Part shown: positions 55,813 to 63,502 of the stretch, one piece after another
Layout of the letters: every line of letters starts with the position of its first letter
Position numbering within the stretch: the first letter of the stretch is position 1
DNA from: a bacterium
GTDB taxonomy: Bacteria; Armatimonadota; Zipacnadia; Zipacnadales; UBA11051
DNA length: 64,000 nucleotides
Direction of reading: 5' to 3'
Assembly: GCA_021372615.1 (NCBI GenBank)
Contig: JAJFUB010000092.1
Location: 62,001 to 126,000, forward strand
Notes under the pieces: model-generated
What the model was told of the DNA's origin: nothing
The model's database searches: none
The model's input: the letters and a program-made list of their open reading frames with translations, nothing else
Translations under genes and position numbers: made by a program

Positions 55813-56886
55813 CTACGCCGACGCCGCCTTGCTTTCTTCCTCGACCTCGCCCCGCAGGAACATCGTCGCCCGCTCCGGTGACACGGGGTTGATGTAGAAG
55901 CCCGTGCCCCATTCGAAGCCCGCGGTCTTGGTCAGCCGTGGCATCAACTCGACATGCCAGTGGTAGTGCAGGTCAACCATACCCCAGTACTCCGGATGCC
56001 CGGGGCAGGCCGAGACACTGGGCGCGGTCTGTAGCATCATGTTGTACGCCGGGTCCTGTAGCACGTTGCGATAGCGCATCAGGGCGTCCTTCATGATGCA
56101 CGCGAAGTTGTACTGCTCGGACTCCGTCATCATCGCGTAGTCGTGCATGTGGCGCCGGGGTAGCACGAGTAGCTCAAACGGCGACCGCGAGGCGAAGGGC
56201 GACACCACGACGAAGTCCTCGTTCTCGGACACGAGCCGGTCCGGGATCGTCGTCTCCTGCTCCACCAGGTCGCAGAAGATGCAGCGTTGCTTGTGCTCGT
56301 AGTGGCGCTGGGCCGCGCTCAGCTTCTCCTTGACCAGCAGGGGCACGATCGGCAGGGCGATGAGCTGCGTGTGCGGGTGGGCCAGCGAGGCCCCCGCCGC
56401 CGAGCCGTAGTTGCGGAAGACGATCAGATGATGAAAGCGCTTGTCCTGGCGCAAGTCCACCAGCCGCTCACGGTACACGCCGAAGACACTGTTGATGTGA
56501 TCTACCGAAGCCAGCGCCAGGTCTTCCTCATGGTGCGGGGTCTCGATGATGACCTCGTGGGCGCCGAAGCCCCCCATCCGGTCCAGCAAGCCGATGCCCG
56601 AGCGCCGCAGGCTGGCCTCGATGGTCAGGGCCGGGAACTTGTTCTGCACGACGCGCACTTCCCACCCGGGCGCGTTGGCCCCGGTGCCGCAGTCGCGGAC
56701 GGCATAGATCTCCGGTGGGGTCTTGGCCTCATTCCCCCCGCAGAACGGGCAGCCGGCCGACTTGTTCGGCTCGGGAGCGGAGGTGAAATCCGTGGGGCGC
56801 TTGCCCCGCGAGGCGGCAATGATCACCCAGCGGTCCAGCACCGGGTCTTTACGGAGTTCAGAAGCGTCATCCAGGGGGTTGCTCAT
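55813..56886 (-). CDS. galT: Galactose-1-phosphate uridylyltransferase
   Basis: 357 residues. CPFCGGNE holds two zinc Cys; GASLAHPHTQ is a family segment; HWHVELMPRL supplies the HxH nucleophile region with catalytic His near 311. It swaps UMP between UDP-glucose and galactose-1-phosphate in the Leloir pathway, or acts on related sugar-1-phosphates. ATG at 56886 gives the natural MSNPLDDASELRKDPV start. The Shine-Dalgarno (AAAGGAGGT) is 27 nt away, with a hairpin between. It is the first gene of the run that leads to the sensor kinase and glycogen genes. Confidence 0.93.
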   Translation of the reverse strand: MSNPLDDASELRKDPVLDRWVIIAASRGKRPTDFTSAPEPNKSAGCPFCGGNEAKTPPEIYAVRDCGTGANAPGWEVRVVQNKFPALTIEASLRRSGIGLLDRMGGFGAHEVIIETPHHEEDLALASVDHINSVFGVYRERLVDLRQDKRFHHLIVFRNYGSAAGASLAHPHTQLIALPIVPLLVKEKLSAAQRHYEHKQRCIFCDLVEQETTIPDRLVSENEDFVVVSPFASRSPFELLVLPRRHMHDYAMMTESEQYNFACIMKDALMRYRNVLQDPAYNMMLQTAPSVSACPGHPEYWGMVDLHYHWHVELMPRLTKTAGFEWGTGFYINPVSPERATMFLRGEVEEESKAASA

Positions 56887-56922
56887 GGGATGTGGCCCGG
56901 CAGGGCCACACACCTCCTTTCA
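56887..56922 (-). promoter_or_regulatory. Shine-Dalgarno separated from the galT start by a hairpin
   Basis: On the minus strand AAAGGAGGT (56922-56914) is followed by GT, then a perfect 7-bp hairpin (GTGGCCC TGCC GGGCCAC, 56911-56894), ATCCC and the ATG. With the hairpin folded, the spacing is about 7 nt; unfolded it is 27 nt. A GTG at 56913 in frame sits directly on the Shine-Dalgarno and is unlikely as start. Confidence 0.65.
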
Positions 56923-56987
56923 GCCGACAGGCCGCCCGTCCCGCAGCGTGACGGATGGCTGCGGCCGACGGCCTCGTCCCCATGGTT

Positions 56988-57017
56988 AGTTTAGCAGACC
57001 GCCGGAGGCGTCGGCAA
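56988..57017 (-). promoter_or_regulatory. Probable galT promoter
   Basis: On the minus strand TTGCCG (57017-57012) and TAAACT (56993-56988) are 18 bp apart. A start near 56981 would give a leader of about 95 nt containing the hairpin-bridged ribosome site. Confidence 0.45.
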
Positions 57018-57106
57018 GGTGAATGGCGGGAGTCACCCAGTCCTGTGCCAGCGACGGCCTCCCCGGCGCACAAGGTCTCGCTGTCGGGCCGCGCGAAATG
57101 GCGGGC

Positions 57107-58342
57107 ATGTACCGGGTATATCCTCCCCATGTCTATGTCACCGAATGGGCGCTGCGCGACGAGCGCGCTCAGCCCCGCCTGCGTCGCCTTGCGGCCGCCT
57201 TCGGGCAGCCTGACCCGCCGATCCTGACGGCCGCCGAGCTGGCCGAGACCTGTCGGGAGCGCGGCTGGCTCGACGAGCGACGCAACCGCACCGGGGCCGT
57301 CCGCACGCCGGCCGACCCGGATATCGTGCTCAACGCCTTCACACTCGACGACGCCGAGCTGCAGGACCGCCTGGCCCGTTACCCGGACCTGCGCCAGTGG
57401 TTCCTGGGCGGAGGGGGCATCATCGGGACGCGCGACAGCCGCAACCACCTGCGCGGGATGAATGGTGTCTGCCAGACCGCGCTGGAGCTGCACTGCGCCT
57501 ACGGCTGCCTCCACGCCTGCGACTACTGCCACGTCGGCAGTTGCCTGAACATCATGACCAACCTGGAGAGCATGGCCGAGCGTTTCCAAGCGGCCATTGC
57601 CGAGAACCGTTGGTGCCGGCTGTGGAAGTTCGACAACACGACTGACACCATCGCCCTGGAGCCCGAGTACGGCGCTTCGGAGACCATGGTCAGCCTCTTT
57701 GCCCAGCAGCGCGACGCGTTCTTGCTGCTGTACACCAAGAGCAACAACGTGGACCATCTGCTGGACCTCGACCACCGGGGGCAGACCCTCGTAAGCTGGT
57801 CCCTGGCCAGCGACACGCCCAGCCGGCTGATCGAGAGGAAGACGCCGCCCATGCGGGCGCGCATCGGGGCGATGCACAAGTGCCAGGAGGCGGGCTACGG
57901 GGTGCGGGTCCGCCTCTCCCCCATCTGCCCGGTAGTGAACTGGCGCGGCGAGGTCACGGAGATGCTCGAGGCGCTCTTCGCGCAGGTCTGCCCGCAGGTC
58001 ATCTCGATGGACGTGCTGGGGTGGATGAACGCCCGGCAGATGCGTGAGGCGCTCGACATTGAGCTGCTGGACCCCCTCTACTGCGACTTCGTCATCCAGC
58101 AGTCCGAGCTTTCGCCGGGCGTCCACACCAAGCACTTGTTCAGCCACGACATGCGGCTGACGATCTTCCGCCACGTCCTGGGCGAGATCCGCCGCCTGCA
58201 GCCGGAGACGCCGGTGTCGCTATGCATGGAGACTAGGGAGATGTGGCGGGAGCTGGGCCCGGACCTCGGTATGACCCCGGGGAACTACGTCTGCTGCTGC
58301 GGCCCGACCAGCGTGCCGGGGCACAGGCTGCTGCAGGTGTAG
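57107..58342 (+). CDS. Radical SAM protein, spore photoproduct lyase-like
   Basis: About 411 residues. The radical SAM motif CLHACDYC (C134, C138, C141, CX3CX2C) lies in HCAYGCLHACDYCHVG, as in spore photoproduct lyase homologues; WKFDNTTDTIAL, SWSLASDTPSRLIERKTPPM and LSPICPVVNWRGE match the barrel strands. The C-terminus has three consecutive Cys (C396-398 in NYVCCCGP). True SPL repairs spore photoproduct in DNA; the lineage here shows no sporulation gene in this window, so repair in dormant cells or another substrate is possible. The start is uncertain between ATG 57107, chosen because it begins the conserved part, and ATG 57098; neither has a strong Shine-Dalgarno. Confidence 0.78.
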   Translation: MYRVYPPHVYVTEWALRDERAQPRLRRLAAAFGQPDPPILTAAELAETCRERGWLDERRNRTGAVRTPADPDIVLNAFTLDDAELQDRLARYPDLRQWFLGGGGIIGTRDSRNHLRGMNGVCQTALELHCAYGCLHACDYCHVGSCLNIMTNLESMAERFQAAIAENRWCRLWKFDNTTDTIALEPEYGASETMVSLFAQQRDAFLLLYTKSNNVDHLLDLDHRGQTLVSWSLASDTPSRLIERKTPPMRARIGAMHKCQEAGYGVRVRLSPICPVVNWRGEVTEMLEALFAQVCPQVISMDVLGWMNARQMREALDIELLDPLYCDFVIQQSELSPGVHTKHLFSHDMRLTIFRHVLGEIRRLQPETPVSLCMETREMWRELGPDLGMTPGNYVCCCGPTSVPGHRLLQV

Positions 58343-58355
58343 AGCTGGCGCTGCA

Positions 58356-58424
58356 GGGCGGGGGCTTGTACCCCGCCCCGCATGGCACGAACCGAACGTC
58401 TCGGCGGGGTACAAGCCCCCGCCC
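58356..58424. terminator. Perfect 22-bp inverted repeat at converging gene ends
   Basis: 58356-58377 and 58403-58424 are perfectly complementary with a 25-nt loop; each arm holds GGCTTGTACCCC-type sequence. It lies 14 nt past the radical SAM stop and 36 nt from the DUF2993 stop. It may act as a terminator but has the design of the mobile-looking palindromes. Confidence 0.75.
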
Positions 58425-58459
58425 TACACTCTCCGCCTCGGCTACACCCGTGGATGCGC

Positions 58460-59167
58460 CTAGCCCTGCACCGACAGGTACCCGGGCTGGACGATCAGGC
58501 GGTCCACCTTCGGCGACATGGGGATCTTCTGCAGGTCCAACAGCGGGTTGATCTTCTTCAGGAGGGTGCGCAGCGGCGCGGTGGGCAGCGGTAGGCCGCC
58601 GACCGAGGCCTTGGTCGGGATGAAGCTGATCCGGTAGCCGTCGGGGCACTCCAACCGTCCCTGCGCCATGAAGTTCGTGGCCAGGCCGAAGCGGTACTTC
58701 CCGGTGATGACCAGGTTGCCATGGCCCAGCTTGATGCGCATGTTCTCGATCCGGTTCTTCTTGAAGGTCAGGGCGCGGTTCAGGTCGGCCTCTGAGACCT
58801 TCGCGTGGATCCTGTCCGACCCGCGCCGCAGCACCTTCACATCATTGCGCGTCCGCAGTCTCGGCAGGTCGAGGACCAGATCCTGTGCCTGCATCAGCAC
58901 CTGCGTCATCTTTACTCCGTCCACCGTGACGGAGTCCGCCGTGACCTTGATCTGCTTGAAGGCGCCCTTGTCCATGCCGGCGTTGCCCGGATGGGGCGTC
59001 ACGGCGATACGCAGGTTCTGCACCTTCCACAGGTGCGTCATGCGGGAACGGATACGGGCGGCCACTTGGTCGGGCGTCATCGCCGGCCACGCAGCCGTCG
59101 CAACCATGGCCATCCCCACCACGGCTGTCAGACATCGTGTGCGAAAGCTCACAATCCTCAACTCCAT
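58460..59167 (-). CDS. DUF2993 (LmeA-like) exported protein
   Basis: About 235 residues from ATG 59167 (GGAG 4 nt upstream); an ATG at 59194 would add nine residues. The signal or anchor segment is CLTAVVGMAMVATAAWPAM. The body is beta-rich with KVTADSVTVDGVKMTQVLMQAQDLVLDL, KVSEADLNRALTF and GHGNLVITGKYRFGL, typical of DUF2993, whose mycobacterial member LmeA binds phospholipid in the cell envelope. An envelope lipid-related role is inferred. Divergent from the DUF4091 gene. Confidence 0.75.
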   Translation of the reverse strand: MELRIVSFRTRCLTAVVGMAMVATAAWPAMTPDQVAARIRSRMTHLWKVQNLRIAVTPHPGNAGMDKGAFKQIKVTADSVTVDGVKMTQVLMQAQDLVLDLPRLRTRNDVKVLRRGSDRIHAKVSEADLNRALTFKKNRIENMRIKLGHGNLVITGKYRFGLATNFMAQGRLECPDGYRISFIPTKASVGGLPLPTAPLRTLLKKINPLLDLQKIPMSPKVDRLIVQPGYLSVQG

Positions 59168-59345
59168 GTGCTCCGGGGCCACAGCCCCATTCATTACTAC
59201 GGTGCGTAGGACATTGCGTTAGAGTCGCTACGCCGCCCAAAAGTTTCGCCCGCCTTGCCGCGCGGGGCCTGCAGCCGCATCGTGTGCCCTCGCGCAGGAG
59301 GGAACACGGCTCCCGGCGGCGCAATACCCGGGACACGGAGGAATC

Positions 59346-61064
59346 ATGACCATGACCCCACCCCTGCCCGTCTGGCTCATCCTGATGCTCATCCTGCTGG
59401 CGGCCCTGCCCGCCCAGGCCAAGTACCCCGACGACCTGCCCCCGGCCGAGAAGGCCATCGCCGGCACCGTGGACCCCTGGGGGCTGCCCTTCAGCGACTC
59501 CCTGCGCGCTTTCGACGAGCGCTTCGGCCCTGACAGCCGCTTCGCCCTCGGCGTGACCCACGACCTGGTCAAGGTCTGGCCGCTCAAGTACTGGTTCCGC
59601 GGTCAGAGCGTCGCCACCCGTGGCGACCAACCGGGCCTGCTGCAGACCGAGCCGCGATGGGCGGCCGCCGGTGACACCGTCGCCTTCCAGGTCGTCGTAT
59701 TGCCCCGGATGGGCGCGGCCGACGCCACCTACACCGTCCAGGCCGGCGTGGATGGCTGCCCCGGAGCCCAGATCGAGACCTTTCGTGAGGTCTTCGTCAA
59801 GACCGCCCAGCCCGGCTACCCCCGCTACCCCGTTGACCGCTGGCCCGATCCGCTCGTGCCAGCCTCGGAGGTGGCGCTCTCCGGGACGGACTGCGGCGCG
59901 TTCTGGGTGGATGTCAAGCTGCCAGCCGGCGCGCCGGCTGGCCTCGTGACTGCCCGCGTCAAGGTCACTGACGGAACCCAGACCAACACCCTAGAGGAAC
60001 GCTTCCGGATCGTCCCGGGCCTCCCGCTGCGCCCGCGGGACTTCCCGCTCGTGGCCTGGTTCCGCCCGCGGTACGGCAAGAAGAGCCTCAGCCAGGACCA
60101 GATGCTCGGGATGGCCAAGCTGGCCCTGGACCACAACATGCAGGCCATGGACATCCTCAAGGGCACCTTCAAGCCCGACGATCCCGCGGAGTTCGACCGG
60201 ATCCACGATGGGTTGGCCGCCGCGGGCCAGAACGTGTTCGAGCTTGACGCTCCCGGCAAGAAGTACGACTACAAGCTGCTGTATGACCACATCAAGGCCA
60301 AAGGCTGGCTCGATCAGGCGCTCGTGTACAGCAACAACGACGAGCCCCTCACCGAGACCTTCGAGCAGTCCAACGTGCCGTGGTGCCAGGACATGAAGCA
60401 GAAGTACCCGGGCCTGCGGGTGTTCCTGGCCTCGGCGTACCACCAGGGCATGGAGCGCGGCTGCGACATCTGGATGACCGACCTGTCCACCGAGGGCTAT
60501 GACCCCGAGGGCATGCGCCATCTCAAGGCCCCGACGCTGTGGCACTACTACTGCCACCTGCCGATCCACATCCAGTTCCGGGCGCCGCTGACGATGGCCC
60601 CGAACATGGAGGTGGACTGCGACGCCCTACAGCACCGGCTGGCGCTGTGGATGTCGGACTACTACGGGGCCAAGGGCGTGTTCATCTGGGCCGGCTTCTC
60701 GGCCGGGGGCATCAAGGACGACTTCTGGCAGACGCTCGAGCTGGAGCAGACGCCCGGCGGCTACCCGTACGGCGGCATCCACAATGGCAATAACTACCTC
60801 GTCTACCCGCCCCAGAGCGACGGGGGGCCCGTCCTGCCCTCCGTGCGCCTGAAGGTGCTGCGGGCCGGGATGCAGGACCTGGCCCTGCTGCGCGTGGCGC
60901 GGCAGATGCTTGCCGACGGCAAGGTGAAGGGCGCCAAGGCGCGCAAGCTGAAGGAGTTGCTGAACCCGACGCCAGGCCTCTTCGTGCACCCGCAGTACTG
61001 GGATCGCCTGCCCGAGACGCTCCTGGCCCGCGAGCAGGCCATCCTGCAGGCCTTGGCGCAGTAG
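59346..61064 (+). CDS. Secreted DUF4091-type glycoside hydrolase-like protein
   Basis: 572 residues with a signal peptide (MTMTPPLPVWLILMLILLAALPAQA). Beta-sandwich-like sequence (about 95-235) precedes a TIM-barrel-like region with YSNNDEPLTETF, WMTDLSTEGY and HYYCHLPIHI. The C-terminal block NYLVYPPQSDGGPVLPSVRLKVLRAGMQDLALL matches DUF4091, found in proteins thought to act on glycans. GGAGG stands 6 nt before ATG 59346. Its stop codon's last base starts the repeat shared with 30973. Confidence 0.82.
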   Translation: MTMTPPLPVWLILMLILLAALPAQAKYPDDLPPAEKAIAGTVDPWGLPFSDSLRAFDERFGPDSRFALGVTHDLVKVWPLKYWFRGQSVATRGDQPGLLQTEPRWAAAGDTVAFQVVVLPRMGAADATYTVQAGVDGCPGAQIETFREVFVKTAQPGYPRYPVDRWPDPLVPASEVALSGTDCGAFWVDVKLPAGAPAGLVTARVKVTDGTQTNTLEERFRIVPGLPLRPRDFPLVAWFRPRYGKKSLSQDQMLGMAKLALDHNMQAMDILKGTFKPDDPAEFDRIHDGLAAAGQNVFELDAPGKKYDYKLLYDHIKAKGWLDQALVYSNNDEPLTETFEQSNVPWCQDMKQKYPGLRVFLASAYHQGMERGCDIWMTDLSTEGYDPEGMRHLKAPTLWHYYCHLPIHIQFRAPLTMAPNMEVDCDALQHRLALWMSDYYGAKGVFIWAGFSAGGIKDDFWQTLELEQTPGGYPYGGIHNGNNYLVYPPQSDGGPVLPSVRLKVLRAGMQDLALLRVARQMLADGKVKGAKARKLKELLNPTPGLFVHPQYWDRLPETLLAREQAILQALAQ

Positions 61065-61161
61065 CCGTTACTGGGACCGCGGGCTTCCAGCCCGCGCCGT
61101 CGTCGTGGTGCGGGCTTCCAGCCCACGCCGTTAGCAGACCGGGCAGGCAAGGCCGCCTGCC
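61064..61161. repeat. Cluster of palindromic repeats
   Basis: 61064-61084 is identical over 21 bp to 30973-30993. It runs into GCGGGCTTCCAGCCCGC (61080-61096) and a second, imperfect copy starting TGCGGGCTTCCAGCCCA (61109 region). A separate hairpin GGCAGGC/GCCTGCC (61142-61148, 61155-61161) ends just before the Shine-Dalgarno of the next gene. Confidence 0.82.
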
Positions 61162-61178
61162 TTACCGGAGGACACACC

Positions 61179-62168
61179 ATGCGTATCGCCATTCTCGGCG
61201 CCAGCCACTGGCATGTGCGCCTGATGTACGTCGAAGCCCTGCAGAAGCTGGGCGAGGAGATCGTGGCCCTCGGCGAGTGCCTGCCGGGCAAGCTCGCGCT
61301 GACCGACGGGCTCGTGGACTGCCCGTCGTACACCGACTACGACAAGCTCATCGCCGAGCAGAAGCCTGACTTCGTGTTCGCCCATGCGCCGCATGCGGAC
61401 ATGACCGCCCTGGCCGACTGGCTGGTTGAGCGCCGCCTACCCTTTCACATGGAGAAGCCCATGGGCGTGGATTGGCGCAAGCTGGAGCCGGTGGCGACCA
61501 TGGCCCGGACCGAAGGCGTCTTCGCCAGCGTCGCGCTGGTCTCCCGCTACTATGCCGTTGTGCAGTGGCTCCGCGAGCGGCGGGAGCAGATCGGACGCGT
61601 GAACCACTACTACTACCGGCTCTTCGCGGGCGACCCGGGCCGGTACCGCGAGTGGGGCGTGGAGTGGATGCTCGACCCCGCGCGCGCCGGGGCCGGCCCG
61701 CTCTTCAACTTCGGCCCGCATGTGGTGGACCTGTTCTTCTACCTGTGCGTCCAAGAGGTCACCCAGGTCTCCGCCCACTGGACCCGCGGCCTGCACGGAG
61801 AGCCGATTGAGGACCTCTGCAGTCTCACCATGGTCGGCGCCGAGGGGGAGATCGGCGTGGGTGAAGTCAGCTACTCGATGCCGGAGGGTTACGAGCGCTA
61901 CTTCTCGCTCGACTCGGCGAACCTGCACTGCGGCGGGCCCGAGATGGGTGACATGACGGTCTACTGGCGCGACGGCCGCAGCGAACGCGTCGTCGGCAAC
62001 ACCGCCGATGACGTGTACTTCTCATACACGAAGGACACGCTGGAGCGCTTCCGCGCCGGACAGCCGCCCGTGGCGGGGATGGACGACATGGTCAAGACGC
62101 TGCGGGTGCTCAATGCGGCCAGGGAGTCGGCGCAGACCGGCCAGCCGGTGCGCATCGGCGGCCACTAG
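61179..62168 (+). CDS. Gfo/Idh/MocA-family oxidoreductase
   Basis: 329 residues. The Rossmann start is IAILGASHWHVRLMYVEAL (the usual GxGxxG replaced by GASHWH), EKPMG carries the family Lys (FHMEKPMGVDWR), and HVVDLFFYLC gives the HxxD-like pair. The changed glycine loop suggests a sub-family with altered cofactor binding. GGAGG stands 9 nt before ATG 61179. It lies between the DUF4091 and BNR genes, so a glycan-derived sugar is the likely substrate. Confidence 0.86.
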   Translation: MRIAILGASHWHVRLMYVEALQKLGEEIVALGECLPGKLALTDGLVDCPSYTDYDKLIAEQKPDFVFAHAPHADMTALADWLVERRLPFHMEKPMGVDWRKLEPVATMARTEGVFASVALVSRYYAVVQWLRERREQIGRVNHYYYRLFAGDPGRYREWGVEWMLDPARAGAGPLFNFGPHVVDLFFYLCVQEVTQVSAHWTRGLHGEPIEDLCSLTMVGAEGEIGVGEVSYSMPEGYERYFSLDSANLHCGGPEMGDMTVYWRDGRSERVVGNTADDVYFSYTKDTLERFRAGQPPVAGMDDMVKTLRVLNAARESAQTGQPVRIGGH

Positions 62169-62187
62169 CCGCGTGGCTATGCCGTGA

Positions 62188-62264
62188 GCCGCGTGGGCGC
62201 GCGTGTCCCCACGCGCGCAGGTCCACCGCTAGCCACGCAGAGGCGGGCTGGAAGCCCGCACTAC
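62188..62264. repeat. Inverted-repeat copy and palindrome upstream of the second BNR gene
   Basis: 62188-62218 is the reverse complement, with one mismatch in 31, of 63417-63447, which lies just past the BNR gene. It contains the hairpin GCGCGCGTG-TCCC-CACGCGCGC. 62242-62264 is an exact 23-bp copy of 23827-23849. Confidence 0.85.
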
Positions 62265-62320
62265 CAGTCTGTTGGCACTACCCGTCCATTGACACTACCC
62301 AAGCATAGGGGGACCAGACC

Positions 62321-63412
62321 ATGGCCCTACGGAAGCTCGAAGACATCGTCATCTACGGCAACGACGCGTGGTACTCCACGTTCCCCTCGATCGTTCGTCT
62401 GGCTAGCGGTAAGCTCATCTGCGGCTTCCGCCGGGCCCCGGAGCGGCGCCTGCAGCCGGGCGGGGTCGTCACGCATGCCGACCCCAACAGCCAGGCCGTC
62501 TGCGTCACCTCCGCCGACGAGGGGCGGACGTGGGACCCCGAGCCGCAGCTCATCTACGCTCATCCCGCCGCCGGCTGCCAGGACCCGTGCCTCAGCCTCC
62601 TGGCCGACGGCGCCATCCTGTGCACACTGTTCGCCTGGCAGATCTACCCGGCGCAGTCCCAGAAGTTGGTGCCCGACGCGCCCTTCCTGGTGGACGGCAA
62701 CGGTTGGACGATGAGCAACCTGGGAGTGCACACGTTGCGCTCCACCGACGGTGGGGTCTCCTGGGGGCCGGCCACCGTCGTCGAGCCCGCGCCCGGAGCC
62801 ATGGACCGGCTGCCGGGTGTGCCCGCCCGCGGCGCCGTCAGGGGCCGGAGCGTCAGCTTGCCGGACGGCTCCGTCCTCATGCCCGTCTATGGCGGCAGCC
62901 GCCCGTCCCCGTCAGTGGCCTACCGCTCCACCGACGGCGGGCAGAGCTGGCGCTTCCTGTCGGTCATCGCCCACGACGCGACGGTGGACATGCACGAGCC
63001 GCACTTGCACCTGTGTCCCAGCGGCAAGGTCGTAGCCTTCATCCGCACCGCTGGCCTGGACGGCTATCTGGCCATGTGCCATTCCACCGACGGCGGCGCA
63101 ACGTGGAGCGAGTGGGCGAAGACAGAAGTCTGGGGGCACCCCTTCACCACCGCCGTCGCCCCGGACGGGCGCGTCCTGCTGGCCTACGGCTACCGCCGCG
63201 AGCCGTTCGGCGTCCGCTGCCTGTTGCTGGACCCCGAGTGCGAGACGATTGACATGGCCGGTGAGCTGGTCCTGCGCGACGATCTGTACAACTTCGACAT
63301 CGGCTATCCCTGGGCCGTGACACTCGGCGACGGCACCATCCTGGTGGCCTACTATGCCAACATTGCCGACGGCACCCGCCACATCGCGGGAACGTTCGTG
63401 GAGGTCCCATGA
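62321..63412 (+). CDS. BNR/Asp-box beta-propeller (sialidase-superfamily) protein
   Basis: 363 residues. Four Asp boxes are seen: SADEGRTW, STDGGVSW, STDGGQSW and STDGGATW, the pattern of a six-bladed sialidase propeller. No signal peptide; the Arg triad and Tyr/Glu of true sialidases cannot be confirmed. Similar in layout to the 37726-38766 protein, but not a close copy by eye. It is flanked by 31-bp inverted repeats (62188-62218 and 63417-63447), so it could have moved as a unit. Confidence 0.82.
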   Translation: MALRKLEDIVIYGNDAWYSTFPSIVRLASGKLICGFRRAPERRLQPGGVVTHADPNSQAVCVTSADEGRTWDPEPQLIYAHPAAGCQDPCLSLLADGAILCTLFAWQIYPAQSQKLVPDAPFLVDGNGWTMSNLGVHTLRSTDGGVSWGPATVVEPAPGAMDRLPGVPARGAVRGRSVSLPDGSVLMPVYGGSRPSPSVAYRSTDGGQSWRFLSVIAHDATVDMHEPHLHLCPSGKVVAFIRTAGLDGYLAMCHSTDGGATWSEWAKTEVWGHPFTTAVAPDGRVLLAYGYRREPFGVRCLLLDPECETIDMAGELVLRDDLYNFDIGYPWAVTLGDGTILVAYYANIADGTRHIAGTFVEVP

Positions 63413-63416
63413 GGTT

Positions 63417-63500
63417 GCGCGCGTGCGGACACGCGCGCCCACGCGGCCCCGTCGGCTACGCCCGGTTCCCGAATCCCGAATCCCGCCTCCCGGACCCCGC
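63417..63500. repeat. Inverted-repeat copy and short GAATCCC tandem after the BNR gene
   Basis: 63417-63447 pairs with 62188-62218 (30 of 31). It is followed by a run with CGGTTCCCGAATCCCGAATC, CCGGACCCC and similar units, resembling the GGGGTCC/CCGGAACC repeats near 42160 and 42353. I see no gene here. Confidence 0.75.
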
Positions 63501-63502
63501 CC

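Noticed and set aside
57107-58342. Activating enzyme for the glycyl radical enzyme
   Set aside because: Its blocks match the spore photoproduct lyase family, and it lacks the GRE-activase layout and is 53 kb away.
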